In this document: in pieces, positions 21,766 to 35,600 of the stretch
How the letters are laid out: the number at the start of each line of letters is the position of its first letter
How positions within the stretch are numbered: position 1 is the first letter of the stretch
Source: Cyrtodaria siliqua
Taxonomy: Eukaryota > Mollusca > Bivalvia > Adapedonta > Hiatellidae
Length of the DNA: 64,000 nucleotides
Assembly (NCBI GenBank): GCA_037043455.1
Contig: JAWPHD010001808.1
Location: 124,001-188,000 of the forward strand
Direction: 5' to 3'
The notes under the pieces: generated by a model
Database searches by the model: none
Seen by the model: the letters and a program-made list of their open reading frames with translations, nothing else
Told to the model about the DNA's origin: nothing
Translations under genes and position numbers: made by a program

Positions 21766-24700
21766 GCTGAAGACGGAAAACTCGCCATCCCTTAAGCTAT
21801 GCTGGCCTTGGGCCAGAAGAGCTAAAAAATGAAGTGCCATAACTCTGGTATAACTGGTCCAATCTGGCTGTTTTTCAAACTTGTCCGAGCTTCCATTGAT
21901 ATTAACAATTTGTAACTTGGTAAAATCATCCCATAAGCTCTGCTGGTCTAAAAACACTGAAAATCTAAGTAGATAAGGGGGAAAATTCTGATAAAAGGCA
22001 AAACAGAGTTATGGTGCTTGTCACGTGGTTGTGTGACGATGATGAATATGGAATTGTATGCCAAGTTTAAAAGCTTTTGGTCTGAATTTCTGTTATTAGG
22101 ATATTCAGCTAAAGTCAAAAAGGGGAATAATGCAGATAAAATACAAACAGTTCCGGAGCTTGTCATTTAGCGTTGTGTTATGATATTGAACATGTGTGCA
22201 AAGTTTCAAAGCTTTCAGAAAATTTGTTTTTGAGAAATGAGGGGAAAAAAAACTTTAACCAAAATAAAAACGCGTAGACGGATGGATAGACGGACAAAAA
22301 TCACCACATTATAAGCCTGGATTTTCTACGCAATGAGGCTTAAAAAAAAAAAAAGACTACTATTTATTTGAAATGGAAACTTAAATTACAACAAAACAAG
22401 ACCACTTACGTTCTCATCTTTATTACACTGGATGTCATCTTGAGTTGTTTTACAAATAAACTTCACAAACAACAACATGAGAGGTAAAAATAAAATCTAT
22501 CATTGCAAAAATGAATGACAACAAGGTATGTGTGTACAACGTATAAATATTCAACGGCATTTTCCTACAATTCTACATACTAGTTGTTTCTCTTTGTTTT
22601 ATATAAACCTACATCTGTTCGAGAAGAAATCTGTTTGAGAAGAAATAAGAAGTTTTAAGGGACACGCAGCAATCTTGCTTTTTGTAAAACTTACCCAATG
22701 ATTTTTTTTCTTCTCACATTTATTATTTTAATAGTTCAAAGCTAATTTTTTTTACATATTACAAATTGAGTATTGAGTATTTTTCTCTAATAATACTAGT
22801 ATATTAATGCCTAAGGTAAAGTGATTTTTTTTTAATTCAGATTTTATTACTCGTGGGTTCGATCCTCGCCAGGTCATTTATCCTTCAGCAAGATAATTAA
22901 TCCACATTGCTTAGTACTGGTTCTATCCAGGAAGCCATCAAGAATGATTAATATAAGTTGCAAGAACTTGTTTGGCAATCAACATAAAAAAAATATGTTT
23001 AAACTATATGCAAGGATGTTAAAAGTTAAAATGATATTAGATTTAATGAATGGAGGTGCTTATTTTAAATACAGGTACTTCAAGATTGCTGTGTGTCCCT
23101 TTAAACATGATAAGTTTGTTTTCATTACACTCAATGTCATTGTACTAACACAATATCAAACACAACACAGTGTATTAGCCAGCCAACCAGTGCAGCCATA
23201 TTTTGCATGCCGACCATTTTCAACATTACATGGTCCGAGTATTAACTTTCATACCCCATCCAACCCCTTCTCCAGAAGCGTAAGCGGGGTTGGCTGGGTT
23301 TGAAATAAAACCTTAATTTTGGCTTAAAAAATTTGCATATTTTAAAATTAAGTCATTTAAACGGTAATTTTAAACAGGTTATCACATTTTTTTCAGTAAA
23401 CATTATTTTAAACGTTTTATTGTTGAAATATCCGTTCTAAAATCCTGCTAATACAAGCTTTCAAATCGCTTAATGAAATTAAGGCTGGACCACATAATGA
23501 AAAATCATGGCCAAACTAAGGTGGGGTGGGGTAAAACAATGTTCAGGGTAAACCACTTTCCCGTCTTACTTTCTCAAGATTGTATGTTTTGGACACATTA
23601 ATAGAATATTATCTAAAAACGTAACTTTTTCATCTTTATCTGTCAAAACTAGAAAGGTGTTCCATGGAACACTTGTCACCTGCTGTGTGCTTATTTCTGC
23701 TAGGTTAGGTTGCAGGTTACAGTTTTATGACAAGGGGCATAACACTGCCAAAATAAAAGTCGGATTTATTGGACATGTGTAACATCATTTCTTGGGTTTA
23801 AATGAAAAATGTGTGAAGTTTCATGAACATAGGTCAAATACTTTTCAAGTTATGGCCAAGGTTAGGTTGCAGGTTAAAGTGTGACGGACAACGGACGGAC
23901 GACAGACAAAGTGATCCCTAAGGCTGAAACATTTACTAATTATTAAATGTGTACATGAGGCGTTGTGAACCGTAACCGTGTACACAGATGGGGGGGTCCG
24001 GTGTCATGCACCCCCACACAACCACCCACCCGAAATTCTTTTTGATTCTGAGACGCAATTTCCTGAATTCTGGGGTCCAAAATGTTTTGAGAATTTCGGA
24101 ATTCAAAATTGGGACAGTCTCGCCAGAATCAGGACGGTTGGCAAGTATGGACTATCCTAATGTGTAAATTATGTTCGATACCAACCTAAGAACTTGAAAT
24201 TTCAATATCGCTGAAAGCTGGCGACAATCCTAGTTGTGAACTTACATTACGAATCAAAATTATCAGCCGGCCACTCAAACATTTTCCAACTGTCGGCCAT
24301 TGTGGGTCATGACATCAGACGAGAATCTCATTCTGTACTATGTTTCCAAATAAGGAGCGTATTTTTTTTTAGAAACGTGTTTACATTTTGCGGGAAACAA
24401 CTGTATTGTGGGTTATCTCAAATGAACTTAGATCATGCTGTCGTCATGATTTCATGGAATTACAAATTAACGATACTGTACTGAAATGTGTACGCACTAT
24501 AATAAACAAACCATGACGATAGAATACTCGTGTAACCGTTTACAGATTTTTTAAACGTTAAGGACCAGAATTGTACACGTGTTAACGTTTTAGCCTTATC
24601 CCGAAGTGTCTGCCATGCTACGTAGTCGACACAAAAAAAACACTTGACATTGACTTGCTCTTAGCGGATGTTAGCAAATTATTTTGCACACCCTTGCACA

Positions 24701-26581
24701 CCCAAGTCTTCAATTCCTATCCAATACACTGACAACTAACAAATCAATGTTTAGTAAAAATATACCGATTATTTTTAGAGGCCAAGAAAACTTTTTGGAA
24801 CTTCCACTGCCCAACTCGGAACTAAAGGAAAAGCCCAACTAAAATGATAATTACCATTAAATAATGTCCAGTTACAGACGTTACTGTGTCCAGTATACAA
24901 GTTACGCCTTAATTTCAGAGTCATATATATACAAATATATTCTTTTAACAACACATATTTAATATTAAGCACATTATTGCACAAAATTCATATTAGACAA
25001 AGAATCACAAAATATCACATACCTTATACAACAAGGTTAAAGAACTAAGAACAAAAATACACTTGTGCAAATAATCAGAATAAATAATCAACGACATGTT
25101 ACAGTAACAGTGAATACTATCAAAAAAAAGACGACACATTAAACAATGTTGGTGGTTCACGTCTATGCTCAAGAGCAGAGAAATATGTTTTTTATGGATG
25201 TATATTTTTACCAATAAACGCATCGCTCAATATCTAAAACCCAAGTATTTGCAACACATTCTTTTACAAGTCATGTATATGATAATATGTAATGAAATTT
25301 AACTTATGTACTGTTCACATCACATGAAAATGTCATGTTTAGCATAGGAGTAAACAAAATGCATGCCTGTTTGAAATAAATAGTCACTGGTGCAGGATTA
25401 GTACACGAGACGACGACTACAGACACGATAAACACCCAGTTTCCACAAGGTTTGTAGAAATTACAATGAATATACCACTATAAACTGTTTTGAAGAACTG
25501 CATATCAAACAAAGAAGAATAAAGTCACATCATCACTCATTCTTTTATATTGCTTTATTGTATCATTTACAACGGGACATGAGCAGCAATATGCACAAAT
25601 ATCCCAACTGACCCTGTAACAGCCTTACAGAAATCAGGTACAGTACGGTCTAGTGCCAATTCATCTGTTTTTGGCTTTCTTTGACTTATGTCCCTCAATA
25701 GGCTGTAACATTTCTATCATACTACAGTTTTGATATTGTAAGGTGTGGAGTGGGGGGTGGGGATTTTTTTCATGGTGACTAAATTGGGGAGCCGGGTGCC
25801 CTACTATGCACCTATGCCTTTGTTAAGTTTTCAATTTAATAAATCCAGTGTCGTTCTTACATACACTTTTATTTCAAACTTCTGAACATTTAATGACAAT
25901 CATTTTGTGTGTATTTTATTTGCCCGGCACCCTCTGCTCCTATGCCTATGTTAGTACCATATATAATTCAATAAAACCAGTGCAGTTGTTCAATAGTTTT
26001 ACATCTGAATTGACTGTTGACTTCATAAATGCATGTAGGCTTGCAGACAACTCATTTGTTCTTTTCTTCTATTTTTTTACCTGACAGAAGTCTAATATAT
26101 GTATTGAATTGTGTTGTTGTTTAATCGCTCATAAATACATTGTCAGGTTATTTAGAGCCGCCCCAGAAAGTGGGGAAGGATACACAGAAATCCAGAACCA
26201 TTCCATATTCGGACTGTTGAATGGATTCCAATGGTTCTTAAACTTGCTCCGAATAAAGATTTCAATACACGGGACCGCCGATTTTCCTCCCCATCCGAAG
26301 GACAAGGCTAATGGAGTGTCTTACCCAATGACACCTTTTTCAAGTCTTTCAAAGTATAACACCGGCAGCAATATGTAGTTATAATATTCTGTTTTCTCTT
26401 GTGTTGGGACCTGGTATTTTTCGTTCTCTAACTTTGAACACGTAAACTGGCAAAGAGTAGATACTAGCTCTGCCAATTATACATTTTGGCAACCATTTTC
26501 TCGATATTTATATATCGTGAACGCGATTCATTGGATAGTTGACTAGGGGTGGGGACGTCCTGCCCGCCACTCCTGTATTCG
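21766..26581. other. intergenic DNA between PMM and GBF1
   Basis: Contains a tRNA-like B-box stretch (GGGTTCGATCCTCGCCAGG, 22857-22875) and a repeat tail with ACGGACAACGGACGGACGAC near 23.9 kb. A direct repeat of a GCCGGGTGCCC/GCCCGGCACCC-bearing block lies at 25.79 and 25.92 kb. TTTATT at 25554 could serve as a - strand AATAAA for the GBF1 3' UTR. The 119-codon open frame at 22944-23303 resembles nothing I know. Confidence 0.45.
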
Positions 26582-26644
26582 TCAGTAAGACTTGGTTTCT
26601 GTCGACATACTGGACTGGCTGACCTCGCACGATTTGGCTGCCAT
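26582..26644 (-). CDS. GBF1: tentative terminal GBF1 exon
   Basis: A strong acceptor (TATGTTTACAG) precedes ATGGCAGCCAAATCG. In the phase supplied by exon 32 it reads [20 protein letters not shown] and stops at 26582-26584. All three frames of this segment are open for some distance, so the frame cannot prove it. The frame starting one base later would run 63 codons to a TAG at 26464. Confidence 0.35.
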   Translation of the reverse strand: MAAKSCEVSQSSMSTETKSY

Positions 26645-29600
26645 CTGTAAACATACATACGTATAAAAAAATAAATGAACTGTCAGTTATAATACATGGT
26701 GATTTTCCATTCTTTTACCAAATATTGAGTTATATTTGGATATACTTGTGAGGACATGATGATAGTGCCTCTTACGATATGTGGGATTTTAAACAAACGA
26801 TGTTGTCAGGTGACACCAGAGAACAATGTTTCAGGATGTGAGGATAGTTCCATTTCAAACATGCCAAGGGAGGGTGGGTGGGTTTGAACATGTCATGGAC
26901 ATACGTCAAGGACCTCAGAGACAGGATGTGTTTATAATAGTGCTCCTGTAGACAGGCCATGAGGGGAGCCGTACACAGGTGACCACAGGCAGAATTTTTG
27001 TGTTTACAAGACCCCATGCAGACACATGTCAACAAGGTTTTGAACGCACCCTGAACAGGTTCATAAAATGATCTATTAATGCCAAATCTTTGAAAGTAAA
27101 TTTAATGCCAATTCTTTGAAAGTAAATTCTATGCAATGATAAACAAAAGTTAAATCAGTGGAACAATAAACAAACTTAAAATTATAAATCCTCACACGTA
27201 ACATATAAAGTTTTCAGATTTAGACAAATTTTCAAAAATACCTTCACCTTTTCAAAAACATGTATCATTTTGTTTCAGATAGATAGTACATTAATAAAAA
27301 ATGTAAAAAGAAAAGAAGAAAAGTTAAATATCTCACTTTAATACTCATTTTTTCTTGTCAATTAAAATTATTATGTTACAGCCTTCTATTCGTCAATCAT
27401 TAGGTTGACATTACATTAATTATATGTGCCTTATGACATGCAACATTTTAAAGGGACTGCAGGCGCAGGCAGATTATAAGGGTTATTGCTGTCAGTCCAA
27501 CAGATCATGGGGCTTAATAGTTAAAAGCATGTAGCATATGTAAAAAAAAATGTACATGGACACATTATGATGGTTTTATTTGCATTTGGATAGACACTCA
27601 TAATTCGTACAGGACGCCTCTAGTCCCTATAACAGTTTATATTAGTTTCTTGAGGTCGCTGAAACATCCTTCTCCAACTGGAAAGTTACTAAGGCTAATT
27701 CAACTTTGAACATATATTGCAGTACATGTAATACACTTTATTAAATCATAAATGCATGCTTAAGTTTGGAGTTCATTCCATATATAGATAATAACTTAAA
27801 AAAAGAATGATACCAGTAATGGCTCTGCTTTCTAGTTGCCGATTGGCCTAGAGACAAAATGAACTTTTTTTTTTAAATCACAGCCAAAAAATAAGGTCGA
27901 TCAGGCTAGTGGAAATAACCTAATATTATTATTATTATGGTGTCAAATTAACTCTCAGCCTGCTAAAGGCGACTACAACAGACTTTGCAGCCAGTGTAAA
28001 CCCAGATCAGCCTGCTAGTGCGAGAAACTCGCAGGCTGATCAGGGTTTACACTGTCTGGCTGCTCATCAGTCAAATAACCAAAACATCCCTTTGTAACAT
28101 AAATGGAATGGTCCAAATTCAAAGAGATCACAGTCCATTATACATTCATAGCGGGCTAAGGGTTAAAGACCATGTTTGTGTAATACTGAGAGCCATCCAC
28201 AGCGTGAGGAACAAGAATTTGTAATTATTTAACATTCTATTGCAGTGGTTTGTGGAGAACCATCTTATTACATGCAAGGCACATTTATTACTTATTTAGG
28301 TTCAAACCATGCAAGTTGTGAGTTGATTTGGTATTAAAAGCTATACATGTTAATTCTTTCCATAGTTATGTTGTTATGTATGTGTCAATAACATGCTGAA
28401 GCGTCACCTTCATCCACGATGTTCCTGTAAAGTACCTCATGTATAAACCAAAACTGCATTATCATCCAACCACACAATACAATCATAGTAAGAATCCTGG
28501 ATCAACAAAATTGCCCACATCACAAAATCTTGTAAACATCATTTGTTTTTATTTATTTTTAACTCAAAATAGTTTGTGCTATAGTTTTGGTATTAAACTC
28601 ATAATCAGCATAAAAACAACAATATATATATATATAAAGAATCTAAATTGAAAATCAAACTGTTAGGTTTGGATATGAATTTTCAAAACTTCACGATGAC
28701 AAGTACAAGATTTCATGACAGTTAAGTGTTACCAAGATGCACCACAGGTTTCGTGCAGGTCGGGGCTCCACACCAGGCTGGGGATGCTGTTTGTGTATAC
28801 TTACATGTACCTGTGGGCTCACTATATGTATGCCAGTACCTTTCATTAACTCGGGGTCCAGCAACAACGGCACAGCAGGGCTCGCCATCGCACTGTCTGG
28901 GCTGCGTACTGGACTAGTTGAGGGTGACGCTGAGGCCCCGCTTGTGGTATGTGTGGTGGTAGAGACGGCACTCGATGCCGGCACGCTGGGTAAAGGTGTG
29001 TGCAGGAAGTACGAAGCTGCTGAGGGCAGATTACTGTCTGTTGCTAGGCAACCACTGTTGTCATGGACAACTGTTGCTTGGGAAGAGTTACTGGTTGTCG
29101 TGTTTACACCGGCTTCTTTGTCTATTGAGTAATACCGATATATAACCAGTGTGAGAATTTACATAACATAATAATAGTCTTATGGTGAGTTAGGGTTTCT
29201 TTTATATTTGATAAATATTAAAGGGGTTGATGCACTATTTTCAAACAAGGTTTATTTTAAAAGGCTCAAACAAGGTTTATTTTAAAAGGCTCTGAAAAAA
29301 ATGAAATAAGCTGAAAGAATTATCAAAATGCCATGAAAAATAAAGGAGGTATGACCTATTGAAAATTTGCAAAGAAACATAAATTAAGGCGGCCATATTG
29401 GAATGAGGAAATCATCGCACCTTTTTACCATCTATATCATATTAACAAAATAACGCTTTAAAGCAAAGAAAATCACTCCAAATGAAAAATAAGCAAATAA
29501 TTTATACATTTTAAATCTGTATATTTATTTTTAATCAATTTGGAGCGATTTTCTTTGCTCCTTTATTTTTCATGGAAGTTCGATAATTGTTTCATATTTT

Positions 29601-32600
29601 TTCAAGTTTTTCAGAGCTCTTTTAAATAAATATTGCTTGAAAATAGTGCATCAACCCCTTTAAGTAAAACACCACTATCCAGCGTTTAATAATAGCATAT
29701 AATAGAGTTTATACAAATAATGCTGCCTTTGTTAGAGTATAGATACCTTTCTAGAATACAAGATGAGGATAAATACATTTACATATGTGCTGAAGAGTCT
29801 TTTATCAAATAAATTCCATTGTTAGCCCTGTCGAACGCATTATTCATATTCTATTGTATGTACACACGTGTTATACACACACGTGTAATACAAACGTGTA
29901 ATACAACCTGAAACATTTTTTATTGGTTGGCATCAATGCAGTTTGTAACACTATGTAAACGCTGTAAACTGAAACTATTTTATTTATTATGAAAGTCATT
30001 ATTTAACAACTCTTAACTTCAGATTTTGTATTTTTTAAAAATCAGTGTCTATGACTTTTCTAAAAGAGAAACCACAAACTGTTTAATACCCAACATGATA
30101 TTTTGGCGCTAAAAGTTTGTGACGTCAAAGCAGTCTTATGTCCATTTTAATTGTTTTTTTAACATTTTACTTTTACATCGTGAGAAAAGAAATTCTAAAC
30201 TGGGTCACATTTCATAGAAGATTTGTAAACTCATGAATTGTTTTGCCAAGAAATGTTAATATCAAGAATAGAAGACTTAAAATTAATTCAACGATCTTAC
30301 TCTTTACACATCAGTCATTGAAAGCATCAGTCATTGAAAGACATGTACAAGTGTTTTATAACAGTTTATTTACTAATAACCACCACCTCAGTATATATGG
30401 CTAGGTTATTGCTATAGCTATATATGGTAGATCCTTATACGCACCCATCACAAAGCCTCGAAACCCTGTTGTAAGTATATAAATCATATCAAGAAATTAA
30501 TATAATTTACAAATGGCTACCTTTATTATACGATGCAGGAGTAGACTTGTCATGCAGAGTACTCTCCCCTCTATTAATGGGCAATTTAGAAGTTGACTCG
30601 GAGGCGGTGGATGATGATTCAGCTTCTCTGTCAATCGCGAGTTTTGATGGCTCTAAATATCAAGGTAAAATTAAAATTTAAAATAAAACAATTTAATCAT
30701 GTTGCATGAATCAATGTCAATGAAAATATGTCAATGAAAATATTTCATCTTATTTTGAAAAATTAGGGTGAAATTACTATGTCAAGCATTTTCCAAAGGT
30801 TTTCATTTTCAAATACAATGTATATGTTTAAAGGGTACGAGTTATTTTTGAAATTGAGTTTTCAGAAATATGTGCTCAATGTTCAGTAAACATCCTACAA
30901 TATTTATAGGTTATTTAACAGTGTTCTGTACAATACGGATATATATTTGGACGAGTACACAGCTTGGAAAATCATATTGGACGAGCCGCTAGGCGAGTCC
31001 AATATGATTTTCCAAGCTGTGTACGAGTCCAAATATATTCCGTATTGTACAGAACACTGTTAAATGATCTTTTTATTCTATACCTCGACTTTTTCCCTAA
31101 AATATATTTTGTATTATGCAGAATAATGTTAAATGAGCTTTATCGTAACGCTTTATCTAGAGCGCCTGTCGATTCAGACTTTTATTCGGAACCTTTTCAC
31201 GCGCTTCGGTCTTTATCATAGGTTTAACATGGGACCTGTGAATCGTACAATACGAAAAGAATACGGGTTATTTTGTACGCGCGTGCGTCCCGATACGGGA
31301 ATATATTGTACGGTCACGTGATTCGAATGAGCGTCTACGATTGGACGTATAAATTAGGTATAGAATAAGTATTTATATACCATGCTCTTGTGTCTTAAAA
31401 AGTTCCTCCTTGAGATGTGGTAGGAAGGTGCTGATTTTGTCCCAGGTCAGTCTCCATAGCTGCGAGTTTGTGCCATCATCAATAGTCTGGAAGATCCCGG
31501 CTGTATCCATCACTAACAGCATGTTCTTCAGAGATTCTGGGATAGCCTCAGTCTGAAATTACATGTACATAAACTGTTACTTGTTGCCACTACCATTTTG
31601 GGTGGGGGTGGAGGGGGGAATAATTTGATTCTAGTAAGTAGGTCAAAATCAAGCATGTAAGTAGGTCAACTGTGAAAATTTGGTATGGATGCTTATTACT
31701 ATCATATTTTACAAGTATAAAGCTTGATTACTCACGGTCAAATGATGTCAAAATCTTAAAAACTGAGCTTACTGACTAGTAAAACAGAATAAACAGGTTT
31801 CCTTAACGAGGTCAAGGTGACTTACTTTTGGTATTGACTTGTAATACTCACCAAATATTTTCTTATTTTCTTTACTTTGACAAATGTGTTAAATAGTATC
31901 TTAAAAATTGAGCTTGGAATGTCTAAAGATTTGAGATTAACATAACTTTCAACAAAATAAGTATATTAAGAAGGCCAAGGTCGTTGATGGTTACATACAT
32001 TGTGTTTCTACATGTATGTAGGAAGTTAAAATACTCTGGGTCTAATAGCATCTTAGAAATTGAGCTCAACATAACTGTTGACCCTAATGTCCATAAAGTA
32101 GGTCGAAGTCAGTAATGGTGTCACCTACTTTTAGTACTGAAGTGTAATACTTATCAAATTATTTCTCTGCCAATTAGAATAATTTGGTCAGGCATGGTGA
32201 CATAGTTTTGGTATTCAGGGCTGTACAATTTTTTTTTTTAGCCACTAGTGCGTAAAGGGGACTACTCACCCTTTCAAAAGTGACTAGTCCCAAAAAAATT
32301 GTCACTAGTCCCAAAAAATGGACAAAAGTCCTGAATTCTTTCGATTTCTCAATATGTTAAAACTGCATCTTATTTTAACGGATTTGGATACTCATTATAA
32401 TTCATTATACAGTAAATGAAACAGTCCTTATTTACCCTCCAGACAATTAATGTATGTTTCAGTTGTGTAGGCTTCCATTGGGTGAAACAGTAGCAATAGT
32501 AAGAATCTTATGCTACACAGAGGAGCATCCTGGAGTGTCTTCTTAGCTTCTTATAGATACTGGGATGCACACGCTTTATGAGGTTCTTGTCTGAGCCAGA

Positions 32601-35600
32601 CACAAACACGGGTACAAGGCTATGGTTGGTTGTGGTAAGCTTGGGATAAGCCTTGCAGAATTTACAAAACATCTTGTTATCATCCTCATGATACACTAAC
32701 CATGAGAAGGTATCAAACCAGTGTTGTTTAAAAGTCCTGTCACATTTGTTTACATCATATTTTTGATTTTATCCACTAAACCAGATTATTCTGCCTTTTT
32801 GGTTGTCTGTGAATCAAATTCTACATTTTTTTTTACTTTCACTTTCAGTTTCAATCTGAATATTTTCCTTATTTTTTAACACCGACTCGTTTTTGAAACG
32901 TAAACATTAGCACTACCGAATATGAAATCACGCTGATTATGTATATCAGTTCCTCTTGTTTTTATTTCATTTTTTTTGACAACTCAAATCTTCAAACGTA
33001 ATTAGTACACTAACTATGCACAAACCGTTACCCCACCCGCCGTTCATGTCTGGTACAATTACGCTCAACAATACACTGGGAAACAACAAAAAATCACACT
33101 TACCGTTTCATATCAAACATGCTTCCATTATCAAACGTCCTTAGTTTCTTTACGCATCGTAAGATTGCCGACAAATCGGCCTGATTGCTAATTAATCAAT
33201 GTGTAAGTGTAATTGTTTGAATGTATCGCCATTTTCAGCTCACCACGTGATGAACAGGTGATTTACCTGTAGTAGTCGTTTCATTGGCTAGCGGGTCTGG
33301 ATTAAATAGATCGGGTCAATTGATTGGATAACGTCGATAATTCCGACTGTCAATTAAAGTAATTTGGAGGCGGGACTTTCGGCATGCTTGATTGTTGAAA
33401 AATTGCCCCGGGTCATTGCTGATCGCCGCTGTGGATGCTAATTGCGTTACATAAGCGAGTGCAATTAAAGGATTACATTGAGAAGTGTGCTGGGGTTGTT
33501 TTATGACAGGTGGCCGACATTGTTAATTGGACAAATCTGGAACTGAAAACTTTCAAACAGTGACACGTCTCACTTTCTCTTTTTTTAAAATTGGACTAGC
33601 CCAGGACTGAAATCTTTAAAAAAGTGACACGCCCAACTTTGGGTTCGGATTAGTCCCGGGTGTCGGGCTATCGGATTTGTACAGCCCTGGTATTGATGAG
33701 TATTTCTCATCAAAGTCTAGCTATGCAGGAAGTTTGAAGACTCAGTCTTAGTGTTAACATTTTATGTAGCTTTCTTTTTGCTACGGTAGTATTTTGAAGG
33801 TTAATCAAATGGACCTTTAATAACAGTCACAATAAAAGAGGACTAGCAATATACTACCACAGATGTAAATGTCATTCAAATTGCATTGCATTAGCACTAA
33901 AAGTCAGCAGTTCCTGTACTTGTCGCACTGCATTAGCACTAAAAGTCAGCAATTCCTGTACTTGTCGCACTGCATTAGCACTAAAAGTCAGCAATTCCTG
34001 TACTTGTCGCACTGCATTAGCACTAAAAGTCAGAAATTCCTGTACTTGTCGCACTGCATTAGCACTAAAAGTCAGCAATTCCTGTACTTGTCGCACTGCA
34101 TTAGCACTAAAAGTCAGCAATTTCTGTACTTGTTGCACTGCATCAGCACTAAAAGTCAGCAATTCCTGTACTTGTCGCACTGCATCAGCACTAAAAGTCA
34201 GCAATTCCTGTACTTGTCGCACTGCATCAGCACTAAAAGTCAGCAGTTCCTGTTCTTGTCGCACTGCATCAGCACTAAAAGTCAGCAATTCCTGTACTTG
34301 TCGCACTGCATTAGCACTAAAAGTCAGCAATTCCTGTACTTGTCGCACTGCATTAGCACTAAAAGTCAGCAATTCCTGTACTTGTCGCACTGCATTAGCA
34401 CTAAAAGTCAGAAATTCCTGTACTTGTCGCACTGCATTAGCACTAAAAGTCAGCAATTCCTGTACTTGTCGCACTGCATTAGCACTAAAAGTCAGCAATT
34501 TCTGTACTTGTAGCACTGCATCAGCACTAAAAGTCAGCAATTCCTGTACTTGTCGCACTGCATCAGCACTAAAAGTCAGCAATTCCTGTACTTGTCGCAC
34601 TGCATCAGCACTAAAAGTCAGCAGTTCCTGTTCTTGTCGCACTGCATCAGCACTAAAAGTCAGCAATTCCTGTACTTGTCGCACTGCATTAGCACTAAAA
34701 GTCAGCAATTCCTGTACTTGTTGCACTTCATCAGCACTAAAAGTCAGCAATTCCTGTACTTGTTGCACTTCATCAGCACTAAAAGCCAGCAATTCCTGTA
34801 CTTGTTGCACTTCATCAGCACTAAAAGTCAGCAATTCGTGTACTTGTTGCACTTCATCAGCACTAAAAGTCAGCAATTCCTGTACTTGTCGCACTGCATT
34901 AGCACTAAAAGTCAGCAATTCCTGTACTTGTTGCACTTCATCAGCACTAAAAGTCAGCAATTCCTGTACTTGTTGCAATGCAGCAGCATTAAAAGTCAGC
35001 AATACCTGTTCTTGTCGCACTGCATCAGCACTAAAAGTCAGCAATTCTTGTACTTGTTGCAATGCAGCAGCATTAAAAGTCAGCAATACCTGTTCTTGTC
35101 GCACTGCATCAACACTAAAAGTCAGCAAGCGACAGCTAAATGCAAGCAGATGGCCACCACAATAAGGTGGTGACAATAGCTCTTAAAACAATTTGTAAAA
35201 ATAAAAATAGTCTAATAAGAAGATGGTTACATACCAGTAGATCACTCCTATCTACATGCATGTACTTGTCCATAAAATCCAATATAGTCAGCCATAGTGC
35301 TGTAAATGTACTCAGTGATAACAGTGGGCTCAGGTGTTGTAGAAATACCTGTAGCAATACATAACACAATCTAGTCAGCCATAGTGCGAAAAGGCTCAGG
35401 TGTTGTAGAAATACCTGTAACAATACATAACACAATCTAGTCAGCCACAGTGCTGTAAATGTACTTAATAATAATAGGGGACTCGGTGTTGTAGAATTGA
35501 ATTGAATTGATTTGATGTTTTAAGGCGCACCAACACATGAAAAGGTTATATGGCGCCTAACAGGCATGAACATGCCAGGCTCATCTTCCATGTACATCAA

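Noticed and set aside
22944..23303. 119-codon + strand ORF
   Set aside because: Random-looking composition in AT-rich DNA; no domain or splice evidence.
26109..26378. 89-codon + strand ORF
   Set aside because: No similarity recognised, no splice context, and it overlaps the likely GBF1 3' UTR on the other strand.
33869..35176. 434-codon and 214-codon repeat proteins
   Set aside because: 42-bp minisatellite artefact inside a GBF1 intron; open on both strands.
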